From positions 226,377 to 290,376 of the forward strand of contig NZ_JABXYJ010000006.1 in the NCBI RefSeq assembly GCF_013377855.1: a stretch of 64,000 nt of DNA. The letters run 5' to 3'. A program made the translations under genes and the position numbers. Below, one piece after another: positions 25,342-34,424 of this stretch (its first letter is position 1; every line of letters begins with the position of its first letter). Origin of the DNA: Cognatundibacterium oligocarboniphilum (lineage in GTDB: Bacteria > Pseudomonadota > Gammaproteobacteria > Burkholderiales > Burkholderiaceae_D). Below the pieces are notes generated by a model. The model saw only the letters and a program-made list of their open reading frames with translations. It had not been told where the DNA came from and did not search any database.

Positions 25342-25476
25342 ATTGTGTTGTTTATGTTGAAATATTTCACTATCACACTCATGATGCAAATCAGTGAATT
25401 AATCGAACGCTCGTACTATTATGCACAGCGCATGAAAAGTCAAACCGGAATCCGCCTTTAGAGGAGAGTATCTATT

Positions 25477-25578
25477 ATGTTTCCTCCTCAGGCACGGCAT
25501 TCCGGTCTGCACCTGAATTTCCCGGCACGACGGCACGTGACAGTTTGCCGCCTGGTTACTGGTCTTGATATTGAATAA
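25477..25578 (-). other. Possible small ORF or RNA hairpin region (plus-strand reading, weak)
   Basis: In the 286-bp gap between the TetR and Hsp15 genes, the plus strand has AGAGGAGAG nine bases before an ATG at 25477 that opens a 33-codon frame ending at 25578. The GAGGAG is complementary to CTCCTC twenty bases on, so it could be masked in a hairpin. No similarity is recognised. On the minus strand this segment is simply the 3' side of the Hsp15 gene. Confidence 0.15.
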
Positions 25579-25627
25579 GCGTCTCCTGTGTGATTGTGCC
25601 GCACAAGCATCTGCTGCGGGCAGCACG

Positions 25628-26005
25628 TCAGCCCCTCGCCAGATCGATTTGCCGGCGATCACGCTTGGTCGGGCGCCCCTGCATGGCTGCTGCAGGTTCA
25701 CGGAAATATTTTCTGTCTTCTGCTGCCTGAGTCCGTTTTGCCAGACTGTCAGGCGTTTCCTGGTACATGGTCTGCGCCACAGCAGCCGGACCACGCATGT
25801 CAAGAATGCGTAACACCCTGATCTGCCATTGCTGCTCTCCCTGCTGCACTTCAATCAGATCACCGGCTTTGACGTTGTGCGCCGGTTTCACGCGCTGACC
25901 ATTCTGCTGCACCCGTCCCAGTTCGACAGCATGGGTGGCGAGACTGCGGGTTTTGAAAAAACGGGCAGCCCAAAGCCATTTATCAATACGGGTGGTATCG
26001 CTCAT
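25628..26005 (-). CDS. hslR: S4-domain RNA-binding heat-shock protein Hsp15
   Basis: A 125-residue basic protein. Residues 4-65 form an S4 RNA-binding domain (RIDKWLWAARFFKTRSLATHAVELGRVQQNG...VKAGDLI is the typical course, given here as separate parts RIDKWLWAARFF and KAGDLIEV). The tail is rich in K and R (RPTKRDRRQIDLARG). Hsp15 binds free 50S subunits that carry a stalled nascent chain. The start at 26005 (MSDTTRIDKW) is favoured over an ATG 15 bp upstream. It is transcribed divergently from the second TetR gene. Confidence 0.88.
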   Translation of the reverse strand: MSDTTRIDKWLWAARFFKTRSLATHAVELGRVQQNGQRVKPAHNVKAGDLIEVQQGEQQWQIRVLRILDMRGPAAVAQTMYQETPDSLAKRTQAAEDRKYFREPAAAMQGRPTKRDRRQIDLARG

Positions 26006-26195
26006 GTATTTCTCATTCATATTGCGGGAAAACGGTTGCCGGCGGCACGCCGCATCAGACTGCAGATCGCCTGATCAGGATTATTCCGTACGTCCATTCT
26101 ATTTTGATGCAATGTATTGCAGCCCGCAGGCAAATACAAGGCATTTATGCTACGAAAGCGGGATCTGCACCGGACATCCCATGTTGCGGCGCGCA

Positions 26196-26223
26196 TAGAC
26201 AGTTTTACGAACGATCGTACAAT
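26196..26223 (+). promoter_or_regulatory. Promoter of the second TetR gene with a candidate autorepressor operator
   Basis: TAGACA (26196-26201) and TACAAT (26218-26223) with 16 nt between them make a fair sigma70 promoter. TACGAACGATCGTA (26206-26219) is a 14-bp near-palindrome with 12 of 14 positions symmetric, lying between the two boxes and touching the -10. A site there would block RNA polymerase, as is normal for TetR autorepression. Confidence 0.55.
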
Positions 26224-26268
26224 TCAGTCAAGTAAGTTGCCGCATACGCGCGGAGCGGAGAACCGGTC

Positions 26269-26898
26269 ATGAGTTCAGTGGAAGATCTAAACGGAAGAAA
26301 GCGCGCGATCCTGATTGCGGCAGAGAAATGCTTCGCCGCGCAGAGCTACGAAGGCGTGTCGATCCGCGATATTGCACACGAAGCAGCGGTGCCGATCGCG
26401 CTGGTCGGCTATTATTTCGGCGCTAAAAATGCGCTGTACCATGCGATTTTTGAATACCACAGCAGTTATCTGGGCAACCGCCTGAACCAACTACGGGATG
26501 CGCGGCGGCGGCATACCGGCGGAAATATGCTCGATGCCGTCATCGCCGCGTTTGTGCTGCCCACGCTGGAGCTGAATCAGCATCCCGAGGGCCAGTATTT
26601 CTGCCGTGTGGTGATGCGCGGCGCGATTGACCAGCACGAAGCCAGCGAGCGCGTGGCCAGAGATTTTTACGAGCCGATGGCGCGGGAATGCATTGCGGCA
26701 TTACGCGACGCTCTGCCGCATGCCAGCAACGACAGCATCCGCTGGAGCTATCAGTTTATGTTGGGCGCCTTGCTCCATCACGTGGTCGATACCCGCCTGT
26801 CGCATCTGGATGAACACGAAGCCCCGTTGCAGCACGCCACTCCGTACCTGCTACGCTTCATCAGTTACGGCATCCGCGCTGCCACAACAGAACAATAA
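26269..26898 (+). CDS. TetR/AcrR-family transcriptional regulator
   Basis: A 209-residue regulator. The DNA-binding domain shows RKRAILIAAEKCFAAQSYEG and IRDIAHEAAVPIALVGYYFGAKNALY. The C-terminal part is the ligand/dimer domain and includes NQHPEGQYFCRVVMRG. The ATG at 26269 has GCGGAGAACC upstream. It probably represses itself through the palindrome in its promoter. It is divergent from hslR and convergent with the DUF429 gene; the regulated target is not evident in the window. Confidence 0.85.
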   Translation: MSSVEDLNGRKRAILIAAEKCFAAQSYEGVSIRDIAHEAAVPIALVGYYFGAKNALYHAIFEYHSSYLGNRLNQLRDARRRHTGGNMLDAVIAAFVLPTLELNQHPEGQYFCRVVMRGAIDQHEASERVARDFYEPMARECIAALRDALPHASNDSIRWSYQFMLGALLHHVVDTRLSHLDEHEAPLQHATPYLLRFISYGIRAATTEQ

Positions 26899-27056
26899 AC
26901 CGCTTTAATCCGGATAATCCTGCCTATACGAAGTGAATACAGCACTACACTCGTCAGCGACAAAGCAATGTCTCTGTGTCAGCAGGATCAATTCAATATA
27001 CTCCCCCTGATTTTTAATAAAAACGTCCTGTCGTCCTGGAATTTACTGGAGATTAC

Positions 27057-27079
27057 AATATACTCCCCTGGAGTATATT
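27057..27079. repeat. Perfect 10-bp inverted repeat with an extra half-site upstream
   Basis: AATATACTCC, three bases, GGAGTATATT. A second exact copy of the half AATATACTCC lies at 26995-27004. They sit in the 284-bp gap between the convergent TetR and DUF429 genes. The repeat is too AT-rich and lacks a T-run, so it is not a normal terminator. It looks like a binding site, but no start codon is nearby. Confidence 0.55.
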
Positions 27080-27182
27080 TCATTACTCAGGTGATCTCAC
27101 TTCTGATGTGGCAACCGGCAGTTGCAAGAGGTATCTGCACGGAACAAGCAGGGTGCAGGTGATCTACCCGACATCGGTCTCT

Positions 27183-28001
27183 TCAGACGGGTATCAGCAC
27201 ATCGCAGCCTGCAATCCAGCCTTCGAGCGGGTCAAACAGCGGCATGCCAAACTGCTGCTCCCGGCGCTGCCACGACCATGCAGCGAGCATCTGGCACAAC
27301 ACAGCATCGAGCAAATCGGCGCTGCCATCTTCGATCAGCGACTCCCTGACGGCAGAGCAGTTGACGCGGATACGCCAGGGCGTCGCACCGGCTTCCAGCG
27401 CAGCGACGATCTGCCTCCGGGCATCGCGTCTGGCAATGGTGTGCTTGGCAGGGTCATCGCTTTTGTAAGAATTTTTTGTCACACTGCGCGCCACCATGCC
27501 GGGATAAGCCTCGACAGCAATGCGCTGCGGATCGCCGGTCACCATCCCCGGAATGCTGACGCCAGCCTGCAGCAACCGGGGCGCACCGGCATGCAGCATG
27601 TAAGCAACCGGCGGATTGACCCATTTCATCGAAGGCGATGATCCGGCAGGCCGGTCGGTCTGGCGATGGGCAAATTTCTGCCCGGCAGGACGGGCATCGC
27701 AAAACGCCTTGCACTGCGCCCGCAGTTCGGCACGCGGCACAGTCTGCAGATGCCGCATCAGCTCCGCCCATTGCAAAGGCCACGCCAGAGTCTGCACCAG
27801 TTCACGCGGTAGCGAAAACGGCAGGTCAAAACCGGCCAGCCACGGGCCATCCTGCTGCAGCCATTGTTCAAAACTGCCGAAATCCGTCAACCGATACAAT
27901 TCCTGTACCTGCAAAACCTCTTGTTTCCAGATGCCGCTGGCAATCGTGATGGCTTTCCTGCGCGACGGTGCCGATGTGAAATCTACGCCAAACAGCTTCA
28001 T
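27183..28001 (-). CDS. DUF429 family protein
   Basis: A 272-residue protein beginning MKLFGVDFTSAPSRRKA, a GVDF/S-type first strand as in RNase H-like folds, followed by LAGFDLPFSLPREL with a second acidic residue; this pattern fits DUF429. No function is known for the family in bacteria. Its ATG overlaps the TGA of the clsB-like gene by four bases (ATGA), so the two are translationally coupled and belong to the nudB-EEP-clsB operon. Confidence 0.7.
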   Translation of the reverse strand: MKLFGVDFTSAPSRRKAITIASGIWKQEVLQVQELYRLTDFGSFEQWLQQDGPWLAGFDLPFSLPRELVQTLAWPLQWAELMRHLQTVPRAELRAQCKAFCDARPAGQKFAHRQTDRPAGSSPSMKWVNPPVAYMLHAGAPRLLQAGVSIPGMVTGDPQRIAVEAYPGMVARSVTKNSYKSDDPAKHTIARRDARRQIVAALEAGATPWRIRVNCSAVRESLIEDGSADLLDAVLCQMLAAWSWQRREQQFGMPLFDPLEGWIAGCDVLIPV

Positions 28002-29161
28002 CCGTAATTCCCCAGCGTCGCAATCCGCATCACACCGCGGTACAGCAGGTAGGCCAGTCCATACCAGGCGCGCTGATACCAGGGATGATGCTGATAAGCG
28101 GCAATATCCACCTCGACGCCATCGGCAATCCCCTGCTCCAGCTCGGCAGTCAGCAAACGGTTAAACTGCGGATCGCGGATCACGATATTGGCTTCGTGGT
28201 TCACAAACAGACTCAGGCCGTCAAAATTGCTGGAACCGACTGTTGCCCAGTCGTCATCAATCACCGCCACTTTGGCATGCAGCTGGGTTTTGCGGTATTC
28301 AATAATCCGCACTCCCTTGCTCAGCAGTTTCGGGTAATAGGAATGGGCGACCGCATCCTGCAGCGCAAACTGTTCGACCCCGATCAGCAAAATCACCTCC
28401 ACCCCGCGGCCAGCTGCTGAAATCAGGGCACGGCGAAACTTACGACCCGGTGCAAAATACGGCGTGACCAGAACCGCGCGCCGGTGCGCATTGCCCAGTG
28501 CGTGCAGATAAGCCTTCTGTATCGTTGCCCGGTTGCGCAGATTGTCCCGCACGACCAGCGCTGCCCGGCTGCGCGGTGTGCTGGCAACCCGGGCATCCGC
28601 CCGCAGATCGCGCATCAGATCGATGCGGGAACGCAGCTTCAGACTACCGATGCGCAACCATTGCGCCTCGGCTTCCAGATGAATATGGGTCACCAGCGGA
28701 CCATGAATCCGGACCGCAAAATCCCAACGCGGAAAAGGTAATGCCTGTTTTTTTCCGTCATCCGACACATAATCGCCAATGATATTGAGTCCGCCCAGCA
28801 ATGCAGATTGCTGATCGGTGACGCAGATTTTGCGGTGCGTGCGGGCCAGCCCGCGCCGGAACCAGGGATTGAAACAACGGCATTCCACGCCATGCGCAAT
28901 CAACTGCCACATCAGCTTCACTGCCAGATCGCGGCCGCTGCCCAGCCAGTCAATCACCACCCTGACCACCACCCCGCGCCGCGCCGCGCCGATCAAGGCA
29001 TCACGGATTTGCGCAGCAACGGCATCATCCGAAAAAATATAGGTTTCCAGATACACTTCATGCCGGGCATGACTGATCGCTGCCAGCAATGCCGAAAAAT
29101 ACTCGCCGCCGCAGTGCAGTAAATGTACCTGATTGCCGTCGATGTATTCAATTTTCCGCAT
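27998..29161 (-). CDS. clsB: Cardiolipin synthase B-like phospholipase D family protein
   Basis: A 387-residue protein with two HKD motifs: H109-x-K111-x4-D116 in ARTHRKICVTDQQ and a second in QLHAKVAVIDDDWATVGSSN (about residue 290). That pair is the catalytic centre of PLD-type phosphatidyltransferases. Length and the absence of N-terminal membrane segments fit ClsB (YbhO) rather than ClsA. It lies 3 bp after an EEP-family gene, as ybhO follows ybhP in E. coli. Its product should make cardiolipin, in E. coli from phosphatidylethanolamine and phosphatidylglycerol. Confidence 0.85.
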   Translation of the reverse strand: MRKIEYIDGNQVHLLHCGGEYFSALLAAISHARHEVYLETYIFSDDAVAAQIRDALIGAARRGVVVRVVIDWLGSGRDLAVKLMWQLIAHGVECRCFNPWFRRGLARTHRKICVTDQQSALLGGLNIIGDYVSDDGKKQALPFPRWDFAVRIHGPLVTHIHLEAEAQWLRIGSLKLRSRIDLMRDLRADARVASTPRSRAALVVRDNLRNRATIQKAYLHALGNAHRRAVLVTPYFAPGRKFRRALISAAGRGVEVILLIGVEQFALQDAVAHSYYPKLLSKGVRIIEYRKTQLHAKVAVIDDDWATVGSSNFDGLSLFVNHEANIVIRDPQFNRLLTAELEQGIADGVEVDIAAYQHHPWYQRAWYGLAYLLYRGVMRIATLGNYG

Positions 29162-29164
29162 GAT

Positions 29165-29971
29165 TTAACGCTCTGCCTGCAGCTCCAGATGCGCCCAGAG
29201 GGGGACATGATCCGATAAATCCTTCCACGGCGCACCGTTCATCACATGAGCCTGACGTACATCAAAACCACGGACATAGACCCGGTCAAGGCATAGCCAG
29301 GGAAATCCGGCGGGAAAGGTGCGGGCATGCAGATTCTGCGACCGGCGGAACAGATGCCCCAGCCCGCTGCGCGACAGACGGGAAACATCATGCGGGGCGC
29401 GATCGTCAAACGCCTCAACCACGCCCAACTGCTCATACAGCGCGGCGCTCAGGCGTTGATTCCAGTCATTGAAATCACCGGCAATGATCAAAGGCGCGTC
29501 CGCCGGCGTATCGCGGCGTATCGTCTCGATCAGCGCCTGAATCTGACGCCGCCTGCTGGCAGCAAACAAGCCCAGATGAATCACGAAACAATGCAATTCA
29601 TGAGCGCCGGTATGCACCACGGCATGCAGGATACCGCGCTGTTCATAAGCATGATCGGAAACATCGTGATTGGCATATGCCGCAATTGGAAAACGGCTCA
29701 GCAGGGCATTGCCATGATGCCCATGCTGATACACCGCATTCATGCCGTATGCCGCATGATGCGATTCTCCTGCCAGAAACTCATGCTGCGCTTCCTGCGG
29801 CCAATGCGCATGGCGCCGGGCATGATGATCGTGTTGTCCCTGCACTTCCTGCAGAAAAATCAGATCGGCATTCAGCGCGGAAATCGCCTCTTTAATCCGG
29901 TGTATGCGTGCCTGCCGCCCGAAGACGCTGACACCTTTGTGGATGTTGTAAGTCGCAATACTGAGTTTCAT
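29165..29971 (-). CDS. Endonuclease/exonuclease/phosphatase family protein, YbhP-like
   Basis: A 268-residue EEP-fold enzyme. It starts KLSIATYNIHKGV (first strand with the conserved Asn), then LIFLQEVQGQ (metal-binding Glu), FVIHLGL, IAGDFNDWN and a C-terminal SDHVPLWAHL (catalytic Asp-His). The start at 29971 is preferred because the frame then begins directly at the first strand; an upstream in-frame ATG would add a tail overlapping nudB. It is paired with clsB as in the E. coli ybhPO locus. The substrate is unknown. Confidence 0.83.
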   Translation of the reverse strand: MKLSIATYNIHKGVSVFGRQARIHRIKEAISALNADLIFLQEVQGQHDHHARRHAHWPQEAQHEFLAGESHHAAYGMNAVYQHGHHGNALLSRFPIAAYANHDVSDHAYEQRGILHAVVHTGAHELHCFVIHLGLFAASRRRQIQALIETIRRDTPADAPLIIAGDFNDWNQRLSAALYEQLGVVEAFDDRAPHDVSRLSRSGLGHLFRRSQNLHARTFPAGFPWLCLDRVYVRGFDVRQAHVMNGAPWKDLSDHVPLWAHLELQAER

Positions 29972-29978
29972 CGCAGGT

Positions 29979-30425
29979 TCAGGCAGGAATAAAATCAGGC
30001 AACAATAAGATGGCTTCTGCATTCGACGCAGAGAAACAGCGGTCCGCCGCCTCTTGCCACGGCAGCCACTGGTATTGCAGATGCTCTCTGGGTGCCAGCG
30101 TCACCGGCTGTCGCACTGGCAGGCACAATCCGAATACATGCTCCGTATTATGCGTCACACCCGGCGCATAACGGTGGCGCCAGACCGGATAAATCTCATA
30201 CACATTCGACAATTGCCAGTCAGTCAGCGCATACTGCGCAGCGTCAATCCCGGTCTCTTCCCTGACTTCGCGCAGAGCAGTGGTTCGCAAAGGCTCATCC
30301 ACTGTATCTCTGGAGCCGGTCACGGATTGCCAGAAGCCGGGCCGGTCGGCACGCTCCATCAACAGGACCTCTTTTTCCGGAGTGTAAATAACGACCAGTA
30401 CCGATTCTGGAATTTTAAAATTCAT
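29979..30425 (-). CDS. nudB: NUDIX hydrolase, dihydroneopterin triphosphate pyrophosphatase
   Basis: A 148-residue NUDIX protein. The Nudix box is GSRDTVDEP...REVREETGI (residues 37-60), holding the metal-binding Glu pair E56/E57. N-terminal KIPESVLVVIYTPEKEVLLMERAD matches NudB (given here as the parts KIPESVLVVIY and VLLMERADRPGFWQSVTG). NudB removes pyrophosphate from dihydroneopterin triphosphate in folate synthesis. The gene stop lies 7 bp before the EEP gene start. In many relatives it sits directly after aspS; here 2.1 kb intervene. Confidence 0.85.
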   Translation of the reverse strand: MNFKIPESVLVVIYTPEKEVLLMERADRPGFWQSVTGSRDTVDEPLRTTALREVREETGIDAAQYALTDWQLSNVYEIYPVWRHRYAPGVTHNTEHVFGLCLPVRQPVTLAPREHLQYQWLPWQEAADRCFSASNAEAILLLPDFIPA

Positions 30426-30521
30426 GTCATACAAAAATGCGGAAGGAAACGGTCTTCATTATCGCACCTTTACACACTTTTTCTTCGCAGCACAGGATGC
30501 TGACGGTTTCTGACGATCCAC

Positions 30522-30549
30522 AAAAAAACCTCAGCAAGCTGAGGTTTTT
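30522..30549 (-). terminator. Intrinsic terminator after the Cache-domain gene
   Basis: AAACCTCAG, CAAG, CTGAGGTTT, with seven T following on the minus strand. It separates the Cache-protein gene from nudB, which therefore needs its own promoter at about 30430-30520. Confidence 0.85.
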
Positions 30550-30688
30550 GACCCTTGCAGGTGCAGCACAAATACTGCCAATGCTGTCAGTCGCGTTCTT
30601 CAGCGACAACAGGCAATTGTGACTGCCTGCCGCGTGTGGCGACCTTTTTTCAATTACTCGTCCGCATGATCCGGCCAGATGGCGGCAT

Positions 30689-31168
30689 TTATTTGCCGGA
30701 ATACGCACCAACGCAAATCATGCTGTCACCGGCACCCCGTTCGCAATAGGATTTTTTCAGCTCGTAACTCTGCGTTGCCGGATTATTGAACTTGTAAGGG
30801 CCGTACCAGCCCTTTGACGAAGCCTTGACCATGTCAATCATGCCTTTAATGAAAGGATTGCCATCGACGTCTTTCATCCCGATCAGATTTTTACCAACCA
30901 TCTTCGGGTTGGCGCCCTGCGCCAGGCAATTCCCTTCAAAATCATAAACAAATACGTACAGGTCTTTCTCCTTAAACGCACCATCAGGATGCTCGGTAAA
31001 GGCCTTATAGGCTTTTTCAGCCCCGGCTGATTTCACCAGCGCGACACCGTCTTTCACCATTTTCTGCGCATCGGCTTCGCTGCCATGTTCGGCAGCAAAC
31101 ACCGGAGCGGACAACAGAACTGCTGCGCCAGTCAGGCTGGCAGCAAGATAGACAGAACTCAGCTTCAT
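30689..31168 (-). CDS. Secreted Cache-domain protein
   Basis: A 159-residue protein with a Sec signal peptide (MKLSSVYLAASLTGAAVLL then APVFAAEHG). The mature part has the single-Cache course: a long helix (ADAQKMVKDGVALVKS), then DLYVFVYDFEGNCLAQGANP, LIGMKDVDGNPFIKGMID, GWYGPYKFNNP and a C-terminal strand. Free-standing Cache proteins of this kind are periplasmic and may pass a small ligand to a receptor or transporter; the partner is not seen here. AAGGAGTTTCT before the ATG fixes the start. A terminator follows it. Confidence 0.8.
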   Translation of the reverse strand: MKLSSVYLAASLTGAAVLLSAPVFAAEHGSEADAQKMVKDGVALVKSAGAEKAYKAFTEHPDGAFKEKDLYVFVYDFEGNCLAQGANPKMVGKNLIGMKDVDGNPFIKGMIDMVKASSKGWYGPYKFNNPATQSYELKKSYCERGAGDSMICVGAYSGK

Positions 31169-31441
31169 AGAAACTCCTTGCAATGCACTTGCCGAACAAT
31201 TCGGGAGTGAGTCTTCTTTATAGCATGTCTGTGACGCCAAATTTCGTTACTGTCGGGAATTGACAATACTTAACTTAATGCAGCGCAATAACTTATTCTG
31301 AGGCACGCCGGATGAGACTGGTGTCACACAAGCAAAGCACCATGCATCAATACGACAAGCGCATCGATGCGCCGTACCGGAAAATGACCACGGCTGACAG
31401 ATCAGTTTGTCAGCCATAGCGAAATCCACATTTCTCTGGCC

Positions 31442-32245
31442 TTATTTCACCGGCACTGCAGGCGGCAATTCCTTGCTCTGCAATTGCTGTACCTGAGACA
31501 CCAGTTTGTTATGCGCATCGAGGAAAGCCGCCACAATGACTTTCGCTTCATTGGTGTTGCTCCAGCCAGCACCAAAGCCACCGGCACCTGCGCCAAAGCT
31601 GAGTCCACCCATTCCCAGATCGGTCGATTTAGCGGCACCGGTCGATGCGGCGATCTGTTCTGTGGTTTCGTTATCGGTCAGCAGCAAAGCCACCTGCGCT
31701 TCTTTGAAACTGACTTTCTCAGCGTAACCAGTAAAATTTTTGAGGAAAGGAATCATCCCCATGATGGCGCTGATTCCGCCGCCGGCATGGTTTTCTGAAA
31801 ACGTCAGGCTCGGCGTCATGGTGTATTGTGCTTCATAGCCCTGGCCTTTATGCACGGTGGTATTTTTGCGGAGTATGCCCTGCTCCTGCAAATTCTGCTC
31901 CTGAATCACGGCCTTCAGGCCCGAAGCGCGGTCAACCACGCGGAAGCAACCGCTCTGCTGCGCGAGCAGGCGGATCAGCGGTACCGGCGAGGTCGGCAGA
32001 TTGTAGGAGCTCTGCATGGTGTAGCCATTCGGATTTTCAACCAGCGCCAGCGTGGCGACCGGTGCGCTGCAACGGGTCAGGGATTTGTTTGCCCCCTTCG
32101 CCCCTGCCGGGCCGGCTGAGCCTGTGACCTCAGAGGAGCCTTGTCCGAGTTCGGTTTTCTTTTCACCGCATGCAGTGAATGTCAGCGCAGCCATCATCAA
32201 TGCCAGTACGCCGGTCGGGCGAGAATATCTCAAACAAAATGTCAT
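31442..32245 (-). CDS. CsgG/HfaB-like lipoprotein
   Basis: A 267-residue lipoprotein. The signal peptide ends in the lipobox LTFTACGEKK, followed by a G/S/A-rich linker. The body resembles the CsgG/HfaB/LpoB fold: PLIRLLAQQSGCFRVVDRASGLKA and ILRKN, then VAFLDAHNKLVSQVQ at the end, and a Gly-rich segment (GGLSFGAGAGGFGAG). CsgG forms the curli secretion channel, but no csgE, csgF or csgA is near, so the real role may be different. Start chosen at 32245; an ATG 12 bp upstream is possible. Confidence 0.65.
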   Translation of the reverse strand: MTFCLRYSRPTGVLALMMAALTFTACGEKKTELGQGSSEVTGSAGPAGAKGANKSLTRCSAPVATLALVENPNGYTMQSSYNLPTSPVPLIRLLAQQSGCFRVVDRASGLKAVIQEQNLQEQGILRKNTTVHKGQGYEAQYTMTPSLTFSENHAGGGISAIMGMIPFLKNFTGYAEKVSFKEAQVALLLTDNETTEQIAASTGAAKSTDLGMGGLSFGAGAGGFGAGWSNTNEAKVIVAAFLDAHNKLVSQVQQLQSKELPPAVPVK

Positions 32246-32551
32246 AATCAGATTCAAAAGTCAGAAAACCGGAAAATTTACACCAGTTATCGATGAATGT
32301 AATTAATTTAATATGTAAAAAATGTAACTATATTGCTGGGCTGCACATACAACCCTGCTTCGTACTCTCAGGGCATTCTGCTGCGAATATTTTTTTTGAT
32401 GCCACACGCGATGCAACAGCATTCATCATTAACTTGCCAGCCGATGTGGCGGCAATCTTCACATTTGAATAAAAATGAATAAAAAAGCGCGGAAACAGAT
32501 CCGCGCTTTTTTGGAAATACCCGTCAATGTTGCACCGGGCTGTCAGCAGAA
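32246..32551 (-). other. Intergenic region between aspS and the CsgG-like gene
   Basis: About 300 bases. It holds the aspS terminator (32481-32512) and, in its AT-rich left part (32270-32330), probably the promoter of the CsgG-like gene. No coding frame is supported. Confidence 0.5.
32481..32512 (-). terminator. Intrinsic terminator after aspS
   Basis: AAAAAAGCGCGGA and TCCGCGCTTTTTT around the 6-nt loop AACAGA; six T follow the stem on the minus strand. Confidence 0.9.
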
Positions 32552-34357
32552 TCAGGCTTTGATCGCCGGCTCCGTGGCACGCAAACGGATATGCAGTTCA
32601 CGCAATTGCTTCTCGTCCACCGCTGATGGCGCCTGGGTCAGCAAGCACTGCGCGCGCTGGGTTTTCGGGAAGGCAATCACGTCACGGATGGATTCCGCAC
32701 CCGTCATCATGGTCACGATACGATCCAGACCAAACGCCAGGCCGCCGTGTGGTGGCGCACCGTATTGCAGCGCATCCAGCAGGAAGCCGAACTTCAGACG
32801 CTGCTCGTCCGGGCCGATCTTCAGTGCATCAAATACCTTTGCCTGCACGTCAGCACGATGGATACGGACTGAGCCACCGCCCAGTTCCCAGCCGTTCAGC
32901 ACCATGTCGTAAGCTTTCGCCACGCACTTGCCCGGATCGGTTGCCATGTAATCTTCATGACCATCCTTCGGAGAGGTAAACGGATGATGGGTTGCTGTCC
33001 AGCGATCGTTTTCCTCATCGTATTCAAACATTGGAAAATCGATCACCCACAATGGTTTCCATACGTCGTCAAACAAGCCATTCGCCTTGCCGAATTCGCT
33101 GTGGCCGATCTTCACGCGCAACGCGCCGATCGCATCGTTGACGACTTTTGCCTTGTCCGCGCCGAAGAAAATCAGGTCTCCGTCTTTCGCGCCAGTACGC
33201 TCCAGAATCTGCGTCAGTGCCGCATCGTGGATGTTTTTGACGATCGGAGATTGCAAACCGTCGCGACCTTTTGCCAGCTCATTGACCTTAATGTACGCCA
33301 GACCTTTAGCGCCGTAAATCGCGACAAACTGGGTGTAGGCGTCGATCTCGGAGCGCGGCATGTTCGCGCCGCCCGGCACCAGCAGACCCACCACGCGGCC
33401 ATTGTGCATATTGGCAGCACCGGAGAACACTTTGAAATCGACATCTTTCATCACGTCGGTCAATTCGGTGAATTTCAGCTTGACGCGCATATCCGGTTTG
33501 TCGGAACCATACAGGCCCATGGCTTCAGCAAACTCCATGACCGGAAATGGATTCGGCAGATCAATATCCAGCGTGTTCTTGAACACCAGACGGATCATGC
33601 CTTCGAACATATCACGGATTTCCTGCTCGGACATGAAAGAGGTTTCGCAGTCGATCTGGGTAAATTCAGGCTGACGATCCGCACGCAGGTCTTCGTCACG
33701 GAAGCACTTGGTGATCTGGTAGTAGCGATCGAAGTTGGCCACCATCAGCAACTGTTTGAACAATTGCGGAGACTGCGGCAACGCGAAGAATTCGCCAGCG
33801 TTCACACGCGATGGCACCAGGTAGTCGCGCGCGCCTTCCGGAGTTGATTTGGTCAGCATCGGTGTTTCGATATCGATGAAACCATTCGCATCGAGGAACT
33901 TACGCACTTCCATCGCAACCTTATAGCGCAAGCGCAGGTTGTTCTGCATCTGTGGGCGACGCAGATCCAGCACGCGGTGCGTCAGACGGGTGGTTTCAGA
34001 CAGGTTATCATCATCGAGCTGGAATGGTGGCGTAACAGACGCATTCAGGATTTCAACCTGATGCGCCAGCACTTCGATTTTGCCGGATTTCAGGTTAGCG
34101 TTACCTGTACCTTCAGGACGTGCACGTACCAGGCCGGTAATCCGCAGACAAAATTCGTTACGCACAGTTTCAGCGGCCTTGAACACATCTGCGCGGTCAG
34201 GGTCACATACCACCTGCACCAGACCTTCCCGGTCGCGCAGATCGATAAAAATCACGCCGCCGTGATCGCGACGACGATGCACCCAGCCGCACAGGCTGAC
34301 GGTTTTGCCGAGTAATTCCTCAGTAGTGAGGCCGCAGTAATGGGTACGCATGGACAT
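32552..34357 (-). CDS. aspS: Aspartyl-tRNA synthetase
   Basis: A 601-residue class II synthetase of bacterial length. The N-terminal OB-fold anticodon domain begins [15 protein letters not shown] and has [21 protein letters not shown] (parts [20 protein letters not shown]). Motif 2 is near [20 protein letters not shown], followed by the bacterial insertion domain (GAD), and motif 3 is [11 protein letters not shown] near the C-terminus. It charges tRNA-Asp. AGGTAAGA precedes the ATG. It belongs to the fmdB-DUF502-aspS block. Confidence 0.97.
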   Translation of the reverse strand: MSMRTHYCGLTTEELLGKTVSLCGWVHRRRDHGGVIFIDLRDREGLVQVVCDPDRADVFKAAETVRNEFCLRITGLVRARPEGTGNANLKSGKIEVLAHQVEILNASVTPPFQLDDDNLSETTRLTHRVLDLRRPQMQNNLRLRYKVAMEVRKFLDANGFIDIETPMLTKSTPEGARDYLVPSRVNAGEFFALPQSPQLFKQLLMVANFDRYYQITKCFRDEDLRADRQPEFTQIDCETSFMSEQEIRDMFEGMIRLVFKNTLDIDLPNPFPVMEFAEAMGLYGSDKPDMRVKLKFTELTDVMKDVDFKVFSGAANMHNGRVVGLLVPGGANMPRSEIDAYTQFVAIYGAKGLAYIKVNELAKGRDGLQSPIVKNIHDAALTQILERTGAKDGDLIFFGADKAKVVNDAIGALRVKIGHSEFGKANGLFDDVWKPLWVIDFPMFEYDEENDRWTATHHPFTSPKDGHEDYMATDPGKCVAKAYDMVLNGWELGGGSVRIHRADVQAKVFDALKIGPDEQRLKFGFLLDALQYGAPPHGGLAFGLDRIVTMMTGAESIRDVIAFPKTQRAQCLLTQAPSAVDEKQLRELHIRLRATEPAIKA

Positions 34358-34424
34358 AATTTCTTACCTGTCTGTATTCAAAATTAAAAATGAGTCAGCC
34401 GGCAGCTTTTGGCTGCGTGGCTGT

